A DNA stretch of 64,000 nucleotides from Chitinophagaceae bacterium (GTDB taxonomy: Bacteria; Bacteroidota; Bacteroidia; Chitinophagales; Chitinophagaceae), in the NCBI GenBank assembly GCA_016720825.1, contig JADKJV010000006.1:238370-302369 (forward strand). The letters are read 5' to 3'. The position numbers and the translations under genes are program-made. Below the pieces are notes generated by a model, which saw only the letters and a list, made by a program, of their open reading frames with translations, did not search any database and was not told the origin of the DNA. How positions within the stretch are numbered: position 1 is the stretch's first letter; each line of letters opens with the position of its first letter. This document shows, piece by piece, positions 25,940 to 35,127 of the stretch.

Positions 25940-27883
25940 ATGAACAAAAAATGGCTGGCACTGATTGCCATCTCCCTGTTTGGACTACAGGCTTCTTCGC
26001 AAACACTGTTTACTTACGGTAAATACGCTGTGGATGCAGGTGAATTCATGCGCGCTTATAACAAAAACAACGCACAGCCTGCTACCAGCAAGGAAGCCGG
26101 CATCCGTGAATACCTGAACCTCTATATCAATTCAAGGCTGAAAATCCGCCACGCATACGACAAGGGCTTCGACACATTGCCCAATGTAAAAAACGAAGTG
26201 GTGGCATTCCGTTCACAGGTGATCGATAATTACATGACTGATCCTGAAATCCTGAAAAGACTCACCACCGAAGCTTTTGACAGAAGCCAGAAGGATATCC
26301 ACGTTGCACATATTTTTATTTCATTCCGGAACCCGGAAGGCCGGGCCGACAGCGCCGAAACCAGCCGCAAACTGGCTGCCGTTCTCGCCAGACTGAAAAA
26401 AGGAGAAGACTTTGAAAAAGTGGCTGAAGAATCATCCGAAGACCCTTCTGCAAAATACAACCGCGGTGATATCGGTTACATTACCGTCTTCACGCTCCCC
26501 TATGAAATGGAAAACCTGGTGTATGGCACTCCGGTGAACAGCTATTCAACCGTACTGAAATCAAAAACAGGTTACCATATTTTCAAAAATCTCGGGGAAA
26601 GAAAAGCAGTGGGTAAGATCAAAGCCCAGCAAATCCTGCTGGCTATTCCACCGAATGCAGATGAAAGCACCAAAGCAAACCTGGGCCGTCTCGCTGATTC
26701 ATTATACAAGAGACTCCAGGCCGGCGATCCCTTTGGCAAAATGGCCAATGAGTTCAGCAATGATTATATCAGTGCAGTCAATGGAGGCACCATGCCTGAT
26801 ATCAGCGTGGGCCAGTACGATCCCGTATTTGAACAACACCTCTGGGGATTGCCAAAAGACGGGGCGTTCAGCACACCGTTCCAGACTTCCCACGGCTGGC
26901 ATATCGTCAAACGCATCAGCCTGAAACCTGTTGTAACTACTGCCGGCGATGCCAATAACGAAGAAGAATTACAGCAACGCATCACCACCGATGGCCGCTG
27001 GAAAACATCGAAAGAATATGTGTACCAGAAAGTAAAATTAAAACCAGGATTTCGTCGTGGTAAACTGCCCGCAGACCAGTTGTTTGCTTACACAGACAGT
27101 GTGCTGGATGCCAAACCAGCCGGAGTTGGCAGGAATATCAAAGGCAGTGATGTGGTATTCAATATTGGTGACAGCGCCTATCGCGTGAGCGACTGGATTT
27201 TCTACAGCCAGGCTTACCGTTACAAATCAGATGGCAGCGGCATCAAGCCTTATGCTGACCTCCTGGATGAATACAGTAACGTGGCGATGTATAATTATTA
27301 CCATGATCACCTCGAAGAATACAATCCGGTTTTCCGCAGCCAGATGAATGAATTTGCTGAAGGCAACCTGATATTTGAAGTAATGCAGGAAGAAATCTGG
27401 AATAAAGACCAGTCTGACACACTCGCCTTGAAAGCCCTCTACGAAAAGAACAAAGCCAAATACACCTGGAAAGAAAGTGCGGATGGTGTTATTTTCTTCT
27501 GTGCCGACAAAGCCATTGCTAGCACAATCTATGATGAAATAAAAAAGAACCCGCTCTCCTGGAGATCTGTCCAGGATAAATATTCCGAAAAATTAATTGC
27601 CGACTCAGCGAGATATGAATGGACCCAGTTCCCCAATCTCAATAACGCCGCACCCACCGCCGGGCAAATCACCAATCCGCTGGTAAACGACAACGACAAC
27701 ACCGCCTCCTTTGCCTGGATCGCCAAAGTATATCCCGACCCCGCCCCGCGCAGCTTCGCCGAAGCACGCAGTCAGGTGGTAAATGATTACCAGGCAGTAA
27801 TTGAAAGTAAGTTGATTGAGGAGTTGAAGAAGAAGTATCCGGTTAAAGTGAATGAGAAGGTACTGGCGACTTTGATAAAGTAG
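25940..27883 (+). CDS. Periplasmic peptidyl-prolyl isomerase with two parvulin domains
   Basis: Signal peptide MNKKWLALIAISLFGLQASSQ, an N-terminal helical SurA-like part (to about 115), first PpiC domain (about 118-220: HVAHIFISF, FEKVAEESSEDPSA, GDIGYI), second PpiC domain (about 228-335: AQQILLAIPP, FGKMANEFSND, GGTMPD, GWHIVKR), and a long C-terminal helical region. It probably chaperones outer-membrane or secreted proteins. It sits in an operon with the preceding TlpA-like protein. Confidence 0.9.
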   Translation: MNKKWLALIAISLFGLQASSQTLFTYGKYAVDAGEFMRAYNKNNAQPATSKEAGIREYLNLYINSRLKIRHAYDKGFDTLPNVKNEVVAFRSQVIDNYMTDPEILKRLTTEAFDRSQKDIHVAHIFISFRNPEGRADSAETSRKLAAVLARLKKGEDFEKVAEESSEDPSAKYNRGDIGYITVFTLPYEMENLVYGTPVNSYSTVLKSKTGYHIFKNLGERKAVGKIKAQQILLAIPPNADESTKANLGRLADSLYKRLQAGDPFGKMANEFSNDYISAVNGGTMPDISVGQYDPVFEQHLWGLPKDGAFSTPFQTSHGWHIVKRISLKPVVTTAGDANNEEELQQRITTDGRWKTSKEYVYQKVKLKPGFRRGKLPADQLFAYTDSVLDAKPAGVGRNIKGSDVVFNIGDSAYRVSDWIFYSQAYRYKSDGSGIKPYADLLDEYSNVAMYNYYHDHLEEYNPVFRSQMNEFAEGNLIFEVMQEEIWNKDQSDTLALKALYEKNKAKYTWKESADGVIFFCADKAIASTIYDEIKKNPLSWRSVQDKYSEKLIADSARYEWTQFPNLNNAAPTAGQITNPLVNDNDNTASFAWIAKVYPDPAPRSFAEARSQVVNDYQAVIESKLIEELKKKYPVKVNEKVLATLIK

Positions 27884-28270
27884 TTACCTGTTAACAGTTG
27901 CCAGTTACCAGTTACCAGTTGCCAGTTAACAGCCGGGGGAAGGCTGTTATTATTGGCTTTTAGCTGTTGGCCAACAGCCAGGAGAGTAGTTGCTTAAAAC
28001 TATTTCGAGCGGCGAGAGTCTCCCCCTAGTTAGCTGTCATTCCGAACGAAGGAGGAACCTGTTCCGAGTTCAAGGAACCGTGCCAGTAGAGTTCACCGAG
28101 GCACTGAATCACTTATTGAAATTCCCGCCAATAAATTTTTGAGATAAACTCCTCCAGCCTTTCGCCCTTAGCCAATAGCTAAAAGCCAATAGCTAAAAGC
28201 CAATAGCCAAAAGCCTCCCGAGAATACCGCTCAACTGGCAACTGGTAACCGGCAACCGGTAACCGCATAC
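27884..28270. repeat. Composite nested inverted repeats filling a 387-bp gap
   Basis: The outer arms are CAGTTACCAGTTGCCAGTTA words (27889-27930) and their complement AACTGGCAACTGGTAACC (28230-28266). The inner arms are GGCTTTTAGCTGTTGG (27956-27972) and its complement AGCCAATAGCTAAAAGCC units (28170-28214). The centre (about 28030-28130) contains GTCATTCCGAACGAAGGAGG. No coding sequence is apparent. Confidence 0.8.
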
Positions 28271-29221
28271 TCACAGATCCCGAACCACATTCACAAACAC
28301 ATGCGGTTTCCCCAGCGTATAATAATGCAGCACCGGCACACCGCTTTTCTTCAGGTCGCGGGATTGTTCGAGTAACCAATGTTCTCCTACTTTCTCGACC
28401 TCTTCATCAGTTTTGCATTTGAGGATTTCGTTGGAAAGATCAGCCGGTAAATCAATATGGAAAGTTTTGGGAAGGACGGTCAGTTGTTTTTTGGAAGTGA
28501 CTGGTTTGAGTCCGGGTATGATGGGCACATTGATACCTGCTTCGCGGCAGGCTTTTACAAACGCATAATATTTTGCGTTGTCGAAAAACATCTGGGTGAT
28601 GATATAGTCGGCGCCCGCATCAATTTTTTGTTTCAGGTATTTCAGGTCGGATTCCATGTTCGGTGCTTCAAAATGTTTTTCCGGATAACCGGCCACACCG
28701 ATACAGAAATCAGTTTTATGGGTTCCTTTTAATTCATCTTCCAGGTAAATACCGGCATTCAGGTTCACGACCTGTTTCAGGAGATCACTGGCATATTTAT
28801 GTCCGCCGGGTTCCGGCTCAAAAGCAGATTCATTTTTAGCTGCATCACCCCTTAACACAAGCACGTTATCAATGCCCAGGTAACGCAGGTTGATCAGCGC
28901 ATCTTCTGTTTCGTTTACACTGAAACCACCACAGATCAGGTGGGGCACTGTATCTACATTGTATTTGTTCATGATGGCGCCACAGATGCTTTCAGTACCC
29001 GGGCGTTTGCGCGTAACCACTTTTTCAAATGTACCATCCGCTCTTTTTTTGAATACGTGTTCACTGCGGTGATATGTAACATTGATGAAAGAGGGATTAA
29101 ACTCCATCAGGGGATCGAGGTGCTTATACAGGGCTTCAATGCCCTTTCCTTTTAAAGGGGGCAGCACTTCAAATGATATCAGGGTGCCCTTGGCCTGTGC
29201 GATATGGTCTGTAACCTTCAT
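28271..29221 (-). CDS. metF: Methylenetetrahydrofolate reductase
   Basis: A 316-residue MetF-type TIM barrel. Landmarks are ISFEVLPP near the N-terminus, VTYHRSEH, VPHLICGG, LVLRGDA, and DAGADYIITQMFFD followed by VPIIPGLKPV. It reduces 5,10-methylene-THF to 5-methyl-THF with FAD, supplying methyl groups for methionine synthesis. It has no regulatory C-terminal domain, as expected for bacteria. A canonical promoter lies directly upstream. No SAM riboswitch is visible in the short leader. Confidence 0.95.
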   Translation of the reverse strand: MKVTDHIAQAKGTLISFEVLPPLKGKGIEALYKHLDPLMEFNPSFINVTYHRSEHVFKKRADGTFEKVVTRKRPGTESICGAIMNKYNVDTVPHLICGGFSVNETEDALINLRYLGIDNVLVLRGDAAKNESAFEPEPGGHKYASDLLKQVVNLNAGIYLEDELKGTHKTDFCIGVAGYPEKHFEAPNMESDLKYLKQKIDAGADYIITQMFFDNAKYYAFVKACREAGINVPIIPGLKPVTSKKQLTVLPKTFHIDLPADLSNEILKCKTDEEVEKVGEHWLLEQSRDLKKSGVPVLHYYTLGKPHVFVNVVRDL

Positions 29222-29228
29222 AAGCCTG

Positions 29229-29259
29229 CAAAGCTAACCAAGCGGAGCCATTAGTCAAA
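29229..29259 (-). promoter_or_regulatory. Complete Bacteroidota promoter of metF
   Basis: On the minus strand TTTG (29256-29259), a 19-base spacer, then TAGCTTTG (29229-29236) form an exact -33/-7 promoter. The ATG follows 7 bases after the box. Confidence 0.8.
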
Positions 29260-29305
29260 ACCCCGTTAAATGAATACTGTCAGGTTTTAAAAGCCCCGCA
29301 AAGCT

Positions 29306-29313
29306 TATTTTTG
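29306..29313 (+). promoter_or_regulatory. -7 box (TATTTTTG) of lptB
   Basis: A perfect TAnnTTTG ends 6 bases before ATG 29320, so the transcript would have a very short or no leader. Confidence 0.6.
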
Positions 29314-29319
29314 CGGCTC

Positions 29320-30528
29320 ATGTCTGTCAGCATAAAAACCAGGGACCTGGTAAAAAAATACGGAAACCGCACTGTGGTTGACCATGTTTCCTTCGAAGTG
29401 AAACAGGGAGAAATCGTTGGTTTGCTGGGCCCGAACGGAGCCGGCAAAACCACTTCATTTTACCAGGTTGTGGGATTACTCAAGCCCGATGAAGGGCATG
29501 TTTACCTCAACGAACAGGATATTACCCGGCTGCCCATGTACAAAAGGGCCAAAATGGGCATTGGCTACCTGCCGCAGGAAGCTTCCGTATTCCGTAAGCT
29601 GAGTGTGGAGGATAATATTGCCGCTATCCTGGAAATGACTGATCTGCCCAAAGCCGCACAGAAAGAAAGACTGGAAGCTTTGCTGCTTGAGTTCCGTCTC
29701 CAGCATGTCAGGAAAAGCAACGGTGATGTATTAAGCGGTGGTGAAAGAAGAAGGACTGAAATCGCCCGTGCACTGGCTGTTGACCCCAAATTCATCCTGC
29801 TCGATGAACCTTTTGCAGGTATTGACCCCATTGCGGTGGAGGATATCCAGGCGATCGTAGCCAAACTGAAGTTTAAAAATATCGGTATCCTGATCACGGA
29901 CCATAACGTAACAGAAACACTCTCTATCTGCGACCGCGCCTATTTGCTGATTGAAGGGAAAATCTTCAAACACGGCACGGCAGAAGAACTGGCCGATGAT
30001 GAAATGGTACGGAAACTCTATCTCGGCAGGAACTTTGAGTTGAGACGGAAAGATTATCTGCATGAAGAAGCCCGCGAAGAAAATAAAAGGGAAGAAGACC
30101 GGAGCCAGGGCATCCCCCCGATCCATGACTCATCTCACGCGAGGCTGATCCAGTTTTCAGATGACACCATCCAAAAGACTAAATCCCTCCTTGCACTCAT
30201 TGATAACAAATCAGATGGCATGAGCTTCGACATGAAAGCCGATGAATACATGCTCCAGGTCAATGAGCTGAGGAAAGCCATTACCGATTTCGCCCAAAAC
30301 ACCGGGCACCGCGAATTATTAAACAAGATCGACCAGCTTCCTGAATTTGATTTCTCAGAATATGCCTTGTTCTTTAACGCCAACGACCACGCCAAACTGG
30401 CCGGCGGTTTCCTCCAAAGCCTCACCAACATGGCTTATCGTGCCAAACTGAAAAAACTGAAGAATGCACTGGAAGAAACCCAATCTACATTAGGCACTTG
30501 TTTGATGTATCTCAAAGCCGCGGATTAA
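29320..30528 (+). CDS. lptB: LPS export ABC transporter ATPase LptB with C-terminal extension
   Basis: Residues 1-240 are a standard LptB: Walker A GPNGAGKT (37-44), the Q-loop region LPQEASVF, signature LSGGE (138-142), Walker B FILLDEP (158-164), the DPIAV motif, and the H-loop ITDHNV. LptB drives lipopolysaccharide extraction with LptFG. The protein is 402 residues, whereas LptB is usually about 240. The extra 155 residues are hydrophilic and helical (REENKREEDRSQG linker, then FSDDTIQKTKSLLALID, ADEYMLQVNELRKAITDF and a conserved-looking end) without a known domain. ATG 29320 is preferred to TTG 29311. Confidence 0.92.
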   Translation: MSVSIKTRDLVKKYGNRTVVDHVSFEVKQGEIVGLLGPNGAGKTTSFYQVVGLLKPDEGHVYLNEQDITRLPMYKRAKMGIGYLPQEASVFRKLSVEDNIAAILEMTDLPKAAQKERLEALLLEFRLQHVRKSNGDVLSGGERRRTEIARALAVDPKFILLDEPFAGIDPIAVEDIQAIVAKLKFKNIGILITDHNVTETLSICDRAYLLIEGKIFKHGTAEELADDEMVRKLYLGRNFELRRKDYLHEEAREENKREEDRSQGIPPIHDSSHARLIQFSDDTIQKTKSLLALIDNKSDGMSFDMKADEYMLQVNELRKAITDFAQNTGHRELLNKIDQLPEFDFSEYALFFNANDHAKLAGGFLQSLTNMAYRAKLKKLKNALEETQSTLGTCLMYLKAAD

Positions 30529-30559
30529 TCTTACACCGGCTGTTTTCTCAACAACGATT

Positions 30560-31057
30560 TTAGTTTCTTAGCTTTTCAATCCTTGGTTTTATATATTTCA
30601 TTAGAGAGAGGCTATCCGCTTTTAGTTTTTGCAATTTTTCCAAAAGTGCCTTAGCCTGTTCCGGGTTAAAAGTTTGAGGTGAATTAGCCGCATTTGCAGG
30701 AAAATGATGATTCTGCTTGACTTCTGCTATGGAAATAACGATAAACATGGCAATATCCGTCGCAGCCTTGCCTCCTGCTGTTAATGTATTCACGATAGCC
30801 TTAAGTTCTGACTCACTTATGGGAACCCCAATACTGTTCAATTCTTCCGCAAGCCGCGCACCCACTGCAGCAAATGAAGCTTCTTGTCTTCTTTGATTTT
30901 CGTCTGCTATCGGGTTTTTTTTATTTAGCTGGGTATTTTGCTTCAACGTGTCTTTAACTCTCACATCCTGTGCGCTGGCAGTTCCGCAAAAGCATAATAT
31001 TATGAAAGTACATGCCAGCAATCTGGCCTTCTTCTTTAAGTCTTTGATAATATTCAT
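30560..31057 (-). CDS. Hypothetical secreted protein, 165 aa
   Basis: A signal peptide (RLLACTFIILCFCGTASAQ after a basic MNIIKDLKKK) is followed by a helical, lysine-rich mature region. It contains a hydrophobic Gly/Ala stretch (TAGGKAATDIAMFIVISIAEV) and a terminal coiled-coil-like segment (EQAKALLEKLQKLKADSLSLMKY). I do not recognise a family. It is convergent with lptB, with 31 bases between the stops. Confidence 0.6.
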   Translation of the reverse strand: MNIIKDLKKKARLLACTFIILCFCGTASAQDVRVKDTLKQNTQLNKKNPIADENQRRQEASFAAVGARLAEELNSIGVPISESELKAIVNTLTAGGKAATDIAMFIVISIAEVKQNHHFPANAANSPQTFNPEQAKALLEKLQKLKADSLSLMKYIKPRIEKLRN

Positions 31058-31198
31058 ACTTTCTATTTTTATTAAAGCACTAAACGACTATTCAATTTAC
31101 AATTATATCCGGTTTTAAAATTGATTTTAAAGCTTTGCTCACCCCGGTCTATCCCCTGCTAACCTGCAAAAAGTGCTTGAAAGGAGCAAACGGGACCA

Positions 31199-31262
31199 AT
31201 CTTCCCGACTTCCGGACTTCCCGTCTTTCTGACTTCCCGACTTCCCGTCTTCCCGACTACCA
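31199..31262. repeat. ACTTCCCG / TCTTCCCG short-word repeat
   Basis: About seven units of ACTTCCCG/TCTTCCCG-type words with 8-10 bp spacing fill the gap ahead of the GH3-family gene. It is not structured as CRISPR. Confidence 0.8.
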
Positions 31263-31310
31263 TCACAGGTTATCCCTCCTTTTACCAGTTTTCTTTATCT
31301 TGCTCACACC

Positions 31311-32831
31311 ATGAGCCTCCTGCGCCCAGCCATATCATCCCTTGCCCGTATGCGGTCCTGGCGTATTGACGCATGGAAGAACAACCCCGTGGATGCCCAG
31401 CGGGAAGTGCTGCAGGATCTGGTGACCTCTGCCCAATACACCGAATTCGGCCGCAAATATGGTTTTTCGGAATTATTCAATGTAAAAGCATTCAAGGACG
31501 CAGTGCCCGTGCATGAATATGAGGACCTGAAGCCTTATATCGAAAGAACCATGCAGGGAGAGCAGAATATTTTGTGGAACACGCCCATCTACTGGTTCGC
31601 CAAAAGCAGCGGCACCACAAGTGATAAAAGCAAATTCATTCCCATCAGCGATGAAAGCCTGGAAGACGGCCACTATAAAGCCGCCAAGGATGTGCTGACG
31701 ATGTATTACCAGTTCAATCCGGATTCAGCATTACTTACCGGCAAAGGTTTACTCATTGGCGGCAGCCACAGCATCAATCCGATGAACCCCGAAGCGCAGT
31801 ACGGCGACCTGAGCGCAGTATTATTCCGTAACTCGCCTTTCTGGGCACACTGGATCCGCACGCCCGACCTGAGCATCATGCTTATGGATGAATGGGAAAG
31901 CAAAATCGAAAAACTGGCAGAAGCAACGATCAAGGAAAATGTAACATCGGTTTCCGGTGTACCTACCTGGACGCTGGTGTTATTTAAAAGAATACTGCAG
32001 TTGACCGGCAAAAAAACCATTGCTGAAGTATGGCCTTCTTTTGAATTATTCCTGCATGGCGGTGTTTCTTTCACGCCTTACCAGGAACAGTTTGATAAAA
32101 TCATTGGCAAGAAAATCCATTACCTGGATATGTACAATGCCAGTGAAGGCTTTTTCGCCGCCCAGGAAAATCCGGGTGACGATGGCATGCTCCTCTTTAC
32201 CGATCACGGTATTTTCATGGAGTTTATGCCAGTGAGTGAATACGGGAAAAAACATCCCCAGACCGTCGGGCTCCAGGATGTGGCACTGAACCAGAATTAC
32301 GCCCTCGTGATCAGCACCAACGGTGGCTTATGGAGATATATCGTCGGTGATACCGTCAGCTTTACTTCCTTAAAACCTTTCCGTATTAAAGTATCCGGCC
32401 GGCTGAAACATTTTATGAATGCATTCGGGGAAGAAGTGATCGTTGACAATTCTGATAAAGCCATTGCCATCGCATCCGCTAAAACCGGTGCAGTGGTGAA
32501 TGATTATACTGCCGCCCCTGTTTATTTTTCAGAGGCATCCAACGGGGCACATGAATGGCTCATTGAATTTGACAACCTGCCTCCCAGCCTGGAAGATTTT
32601 ACCCATGAACTGGACCTGGCCCTCAAATCCATTAACAGCGATTATGAAGCCAAGCGCCATAAAGACATTGCCCTTCGCCCGCCGATTATCCGTCCGCTGG
32701 CACCAGGCACTTTTGCAGCCTGGCTCCGGACGAAAGGCAAACTCGGCGGACAGCACAAAGTGCCGCGACTGAGTAATGAAAGAAAAATGCTGGAGGAAAT
32801 ACTGCCCTTCAATACTTTTGACAAAATTTAA
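31311..32831 (+). CDS. GH3-family acyl-adenylating enzyme
   Basis: A 506-residue member of the GH3 (auxin-responsive promoter) superfamily of adenylate-forming amido synthetases. Visible landmarks are the ATP-binding KSSGTTSDKSKFIPIS at about 106-121, LFLHGGVSF, YNASEGFFA and the later GGLWRYIVGDTVSF with the C-terminal hinge. In plants GH3 enzymes conjugate amino acids to jasmonate or auxin. In Bacteroidota the substrate is unknown. It is followed after 9 bases by fabG, so a linked acyl or lipid role is plausible. Confidence 0.85.
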   Translation: MSLLRPAISSLARMRSWRIDAWKNNPVDAQREVLQDLVTSAQYTEFGRKYGFSELFNVKAFKDAVPVHEYEDLKPYIERTMQGEQNILWNTPIYWFAKSSGTTSDKSKFIPISDESLEDGHYKAAKDVLTMYYQFNPDSALLTGKGLLIGGSHSINPMNPEAQYGDLSAVLFRNSPFWAHWIRTPDLSIMLMDEWESKIEKLAEATIKENVTSVSGVPTWTLVLFKRILQLTGKKTIAEVWPSFELFLHGGVSFTPYQEQFDKIIGKKIHYLDMYNASEGFFAAQENPGDDGMLLFTDHGIFMEFMPVSEYGKKHPQTVGLQDVALNQNYALVISTNGGLWRYIVGDTVSFTSLKPFRIKVSGRLKHFMNAFGEEVIVDNSDKAIAIASAKTGAVVNDYTAAPVYFSEASNGAHEWLIEFDNLPPSLEDFTHELDLALKSINSDYEAKRHKDIALRPPIIRPLAPGTFAAWLRTKGKLGGQHKVPRLSNERKMLEEILPFNTFDKI

Positions 32832-32840
32832 AACATCATC

Positions 32841-33596
32841 ATGAAATTGCTCGCAGGAAAGACCGCTATTGTTACCGGTGCCGCCCGTGGTATCGGAGAA
32901 GCTATTGCCCTCAAATTTGCAGAAGCAGGCGCAAATGTCGCCTTTACCTATATCAGTGACAGCAGCGCACCTAAAGCCGCAGCACTTACAGAAAAACTGG
33001 TTGCGCTCGGCGTAAAAGCCAAAGCCTACCAGAGCAATGCCGGTGATTTTGCCCAATGCGAAGCTTTTGTAAACGATGTACTGAAAGAATTTGGCAGCGT
33101 GGACATCTGCGTGAACAATGCTGGTATTTCAAAAGACAATCTCCTCCTGCGTATGACTCCCGAACAATGGGATGAAGTAATCAAAGTAAACCTGAACAGT
33201 GTTTTCTATATGACCAAACAGGTCATCCGTCCGATGATGAAGGCCCGTGCCGGCGCTATCATCAACATGAGTTCCGTAATCGGCGAAATGGGCAATGCGG
33301 GCCAGGGCAGTTATGCCGCCAGCAAAGCCGGTATCATCGGCTTCACCAAATCAGTTGCCAAAGAACTCGGCAGCCGCAACATCCGCTGCAATGCCATCGC
33401 ACCTGGTTTTGTGGAAACAGACATGACCAGTTATTTAAAAGAAGGCGAGGCTGGTGAAAAATATAAAGCAGGGATTCCGTTGGGAAGATTTGCAACGGCG
33501 GAAGATATTGCGAATACGGCGTTGTTCCTGGCGTCGGATATGGGATCTTATATTACTGGTCAAACGATCAGCGTTTGTGGAGGATTGAATATCTAA
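32841..33596 (+). CDS. fabG: 3-oxoacyl-[acyl-carrier-protein] reductase
   Basis: A 251-residue short-chain dehydrogenase with the NADPH motif TGAARGIGE (12-20), NNAGIS, the catalytic Ser in NMSSVIGEMGNAGQG, YAASK (Tyr/Lys) and the FabG-type end GRFATAEDIANTALFLASD...GQTISVCGG. It reduces 3-ketoacyl-ACP in fatty acid synthesis. It is co-transcribed with the GH3-type gene. Confidence 0.93.
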   Translation: MKLLAGKTAIVTGAARGIGEAIALKFAEAGANVAFTYISDSSAPKAAALTEKLVALGVKAKAYQSNAGDFAQCEAFVNDVLKEFGSVDICVNNAGISKDNLLLRMTPEQWDEVIKVNLNSVFYMTKQVIRPMMKARAGAIINMSSVIGEMGNAGQGSYAASKAGIIGFTKSVAKELGSRNIRCNAIAPGFVETDMTSYLKEGEAGEKYKAGIPLGRFATAEDIANTALFLASDMGSYITGQTISVCGGLNI

Positions 33597-33598
33597 TT

Positions 33599-33692
33599 TT
33601 TTTTTTACCACAAAGGGCACAAAGAAAATACACAAAGGTCACAAGGTTCAAACCTTGTGACCTTTGTGTATTCCTTAGTGGCCTTTGTGGTT
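33599..33692. repeat. Intergenic long hairpin, CACAAAGG-word family
   Basis: A nearly perfect hairpin: ACCACAAAGGGCACAAAG... GGTCACAAGGTT / AACCTTGTGACC ...GGCCTTTGTGGTT, with loop CA. It starts 3 bases after the fabG stop behind T8, between convergent genes, and probably terminates both. Confidence 0.85.
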
Positions 33693-33700
33693 AAACATTT

Positions 33701-34339
33701 TCAACTCTCCACTACAATCCCTCTTTTCTTAATGTAGTCATGCCATAAGATCATCGCCGCTATCGTCCTGTTCGGCCGCCACACTTCCGCTATCGCCAGC
33801 ATTTTTTCTTTCGAAATATCTTTCGGCAGTTTCTTCACGGTTTTTAAACTGTTCACCAGCGCAATATCTCCCAACGGGAATAAATCAGTCCGTTGCAGTG
33901 CATGCATGAGGTATACATCCACGGTCCAGTCGCCGATGCCTTTGATGGCTTTCAGTGACAGGCGTATTTCATCTTCATGTGCCTGATCCAGTTTTTTTAG
34001 TTGCAGGGATTTTGATTGTATGGCATTGGCCAGTTCGCGGGCATACACGATTTTCTGCCGGCTGAAATAACAGGATCGTAAATCTTCATCAGACAGCGAT
34101 AATATTTTTGCAGGTGTTACATACCCGATGCGGGCGCGGAGTTTTTTAAAAGCCGCAAAGGCAGAAGCCAGTGAAACCTGCTGCTCCAGGATGGTGAGGA
34201 TCAATGTCTGGAAAGTAGCGGGCCTGGTCCACATCGGCGGGTAACCATGCTCTTTGATAATAGCCCGCAGGTCTTTATCCTTCTTTGCGAGCTGGTCACA
34301 AATCGTATTGAAATTATTTTCGTGGAAAACAGCGTGCAT
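33701..34339 (-). CDS. DNA-3-methyladenine glycosylase (HhH-GPD), second copy
   Basis: HhH-GPD glycosylase with the pocket stretch LILTILEQQVSLASAF and the HhH/catalytic segment IKGIGDWTVDVYLMHALQRTDLFPLGD, ending KERGIVVES-like. It excises alkylated bases. ATG 34339 is preferred; the longer frame overlaps the upstream hydratase. The gap to that gene is one base, so it is the last gene of the paaZ-hydratase-glycosylase operon, an unusual partnership. Confidence 0.88.
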   Translation of the reverse strand: MHAVFHENNFNTICDQLAKKDKDLRAIIKEHGYPPMWTRPATFQTLILTILEQQVSLASAFAAFKKLRARIGYVTPAKILSLSDEDLRSCYFSRQKIVYARELANAIQSKSLQLKKLDQAHEDEIRLSLKAIKGIGDWTVDVYLMHALQRTDLFPLGDIALVNSLKTVKKLPKDISKEKMLAIAEVWRPNRTIAAMILWHDYIKKRGIVVES

Positions 34340-34340
34340 G

Positions 34341-35108
34341 TTATCCTTTTGCAGCAGATTTAAATTTGGCAATCGCTTCACGGGTGAATTCGCTCAGCAC
34401 CAGCCTGCCGCTGATGGCCGCCCTTTGCATTAATAATGTATCCCAGTCTTCCGTTCCCCGCCAGGCAATTTTTTTGATTTCTGCCATGGCTTCCGGACTT
34501 GAATGGGTCAGTGTATTGCACAGTTTTTTGATAGCCTCATCCATAGCCTGCCGGTTGGGATGCAGTTCTGCAAATAAACCATGCTGTGCTGCCCAGGCCG
34601 AGCTGCGCCAGCTGCTGGCGTCAATGGCCAATGCAGAAAAGGCAGATAAACCCATCTTCCTTTCAACAGCAGGTCCCACTACAAAAGGACCAATACCGAC
34701 TGCCAGCTCACTGAGTTTAATATCTGCTTCAGCACTTGCAATGGCATAATCAACCGCCGCAGCGAGACCCACACCACCCCCCACACATTTACCATGTATG
34801 CGGCCAATGATGAATTTCGGGCAGGTGCGGATTGCGTTGATCACTTTGGCAAAGCCGGTAAAAAAATCCAATCCTTCTTCTTCGTTTTGAATGGCTACCA
34901 GTTCATCAAAGGATGCCCCGGCACAAAATGCTTTTTCCCCGCCGGACCGCAGAACAATCACTTTCACATCCGGGTCAACAGCGGCTTCGTTGATGGATTC
35001 CATCAGCTGGCGCAGCATAATCGCCGGCAATGAATTGCTGCTGGAATGGAAAAACTCAATGGTTTCAACACCATCTGTCACACGGATATTTACATAGGCT
35101 TCTGTCAT
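34341..35108 (-). CDS. Enoyl-CoA hydratase/isomerase family protein
   Basis: A crotonase-fold protein of 255 residues with the oxyanion loops EKAFCAGASFDEL and GRIHGKCVGGGVGLAAAVDYAIAS. The usual catalytic glutamates are only partly evident (KLSELAVGIGPF). The position 19 bases after paaZ suggests a PaaF/PaaG-like role in the phenylacetate pathway or a related CoA-thioester route. Confidence 0.85.
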   Translation of the reverse strand: MTEAYVNIRVTDGVETIEFFHSSSNSLPAIMLRQLMESINEAAVDPDVKVIVLRSGGEKAFCAGASFDELVAIQNEEEGLDFFTGFAKVINAIRTCPKFIIGRIHGKCVGGGVGLAAAVDYAIASAEADIKLSELAVGIGPFVVGPAVERKMGLSAFSALAIDASSWRSSAWAAQHGLFAELHPNRQAMDEAIKKLCNTLTHSSPEAMAEIKKIAWRGTEDWDTLLMQRAAISGRLVLSEFTREAIAKFKSAAKG

Positions 35109-35127
35109 ACCTGTTCTTTTAAAATAT

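Noticed and set aside
26230..27726. Minus-strand frames over the parvulin isomerase gene
   Set aside because: They are short overlapping shadows with no promoter or motif.
29222..29228. SAM or cobalamin riboswitch before metF
   Set aside because: Only 7 bases lie between promoter box and ATG, too short for any riboswitch.
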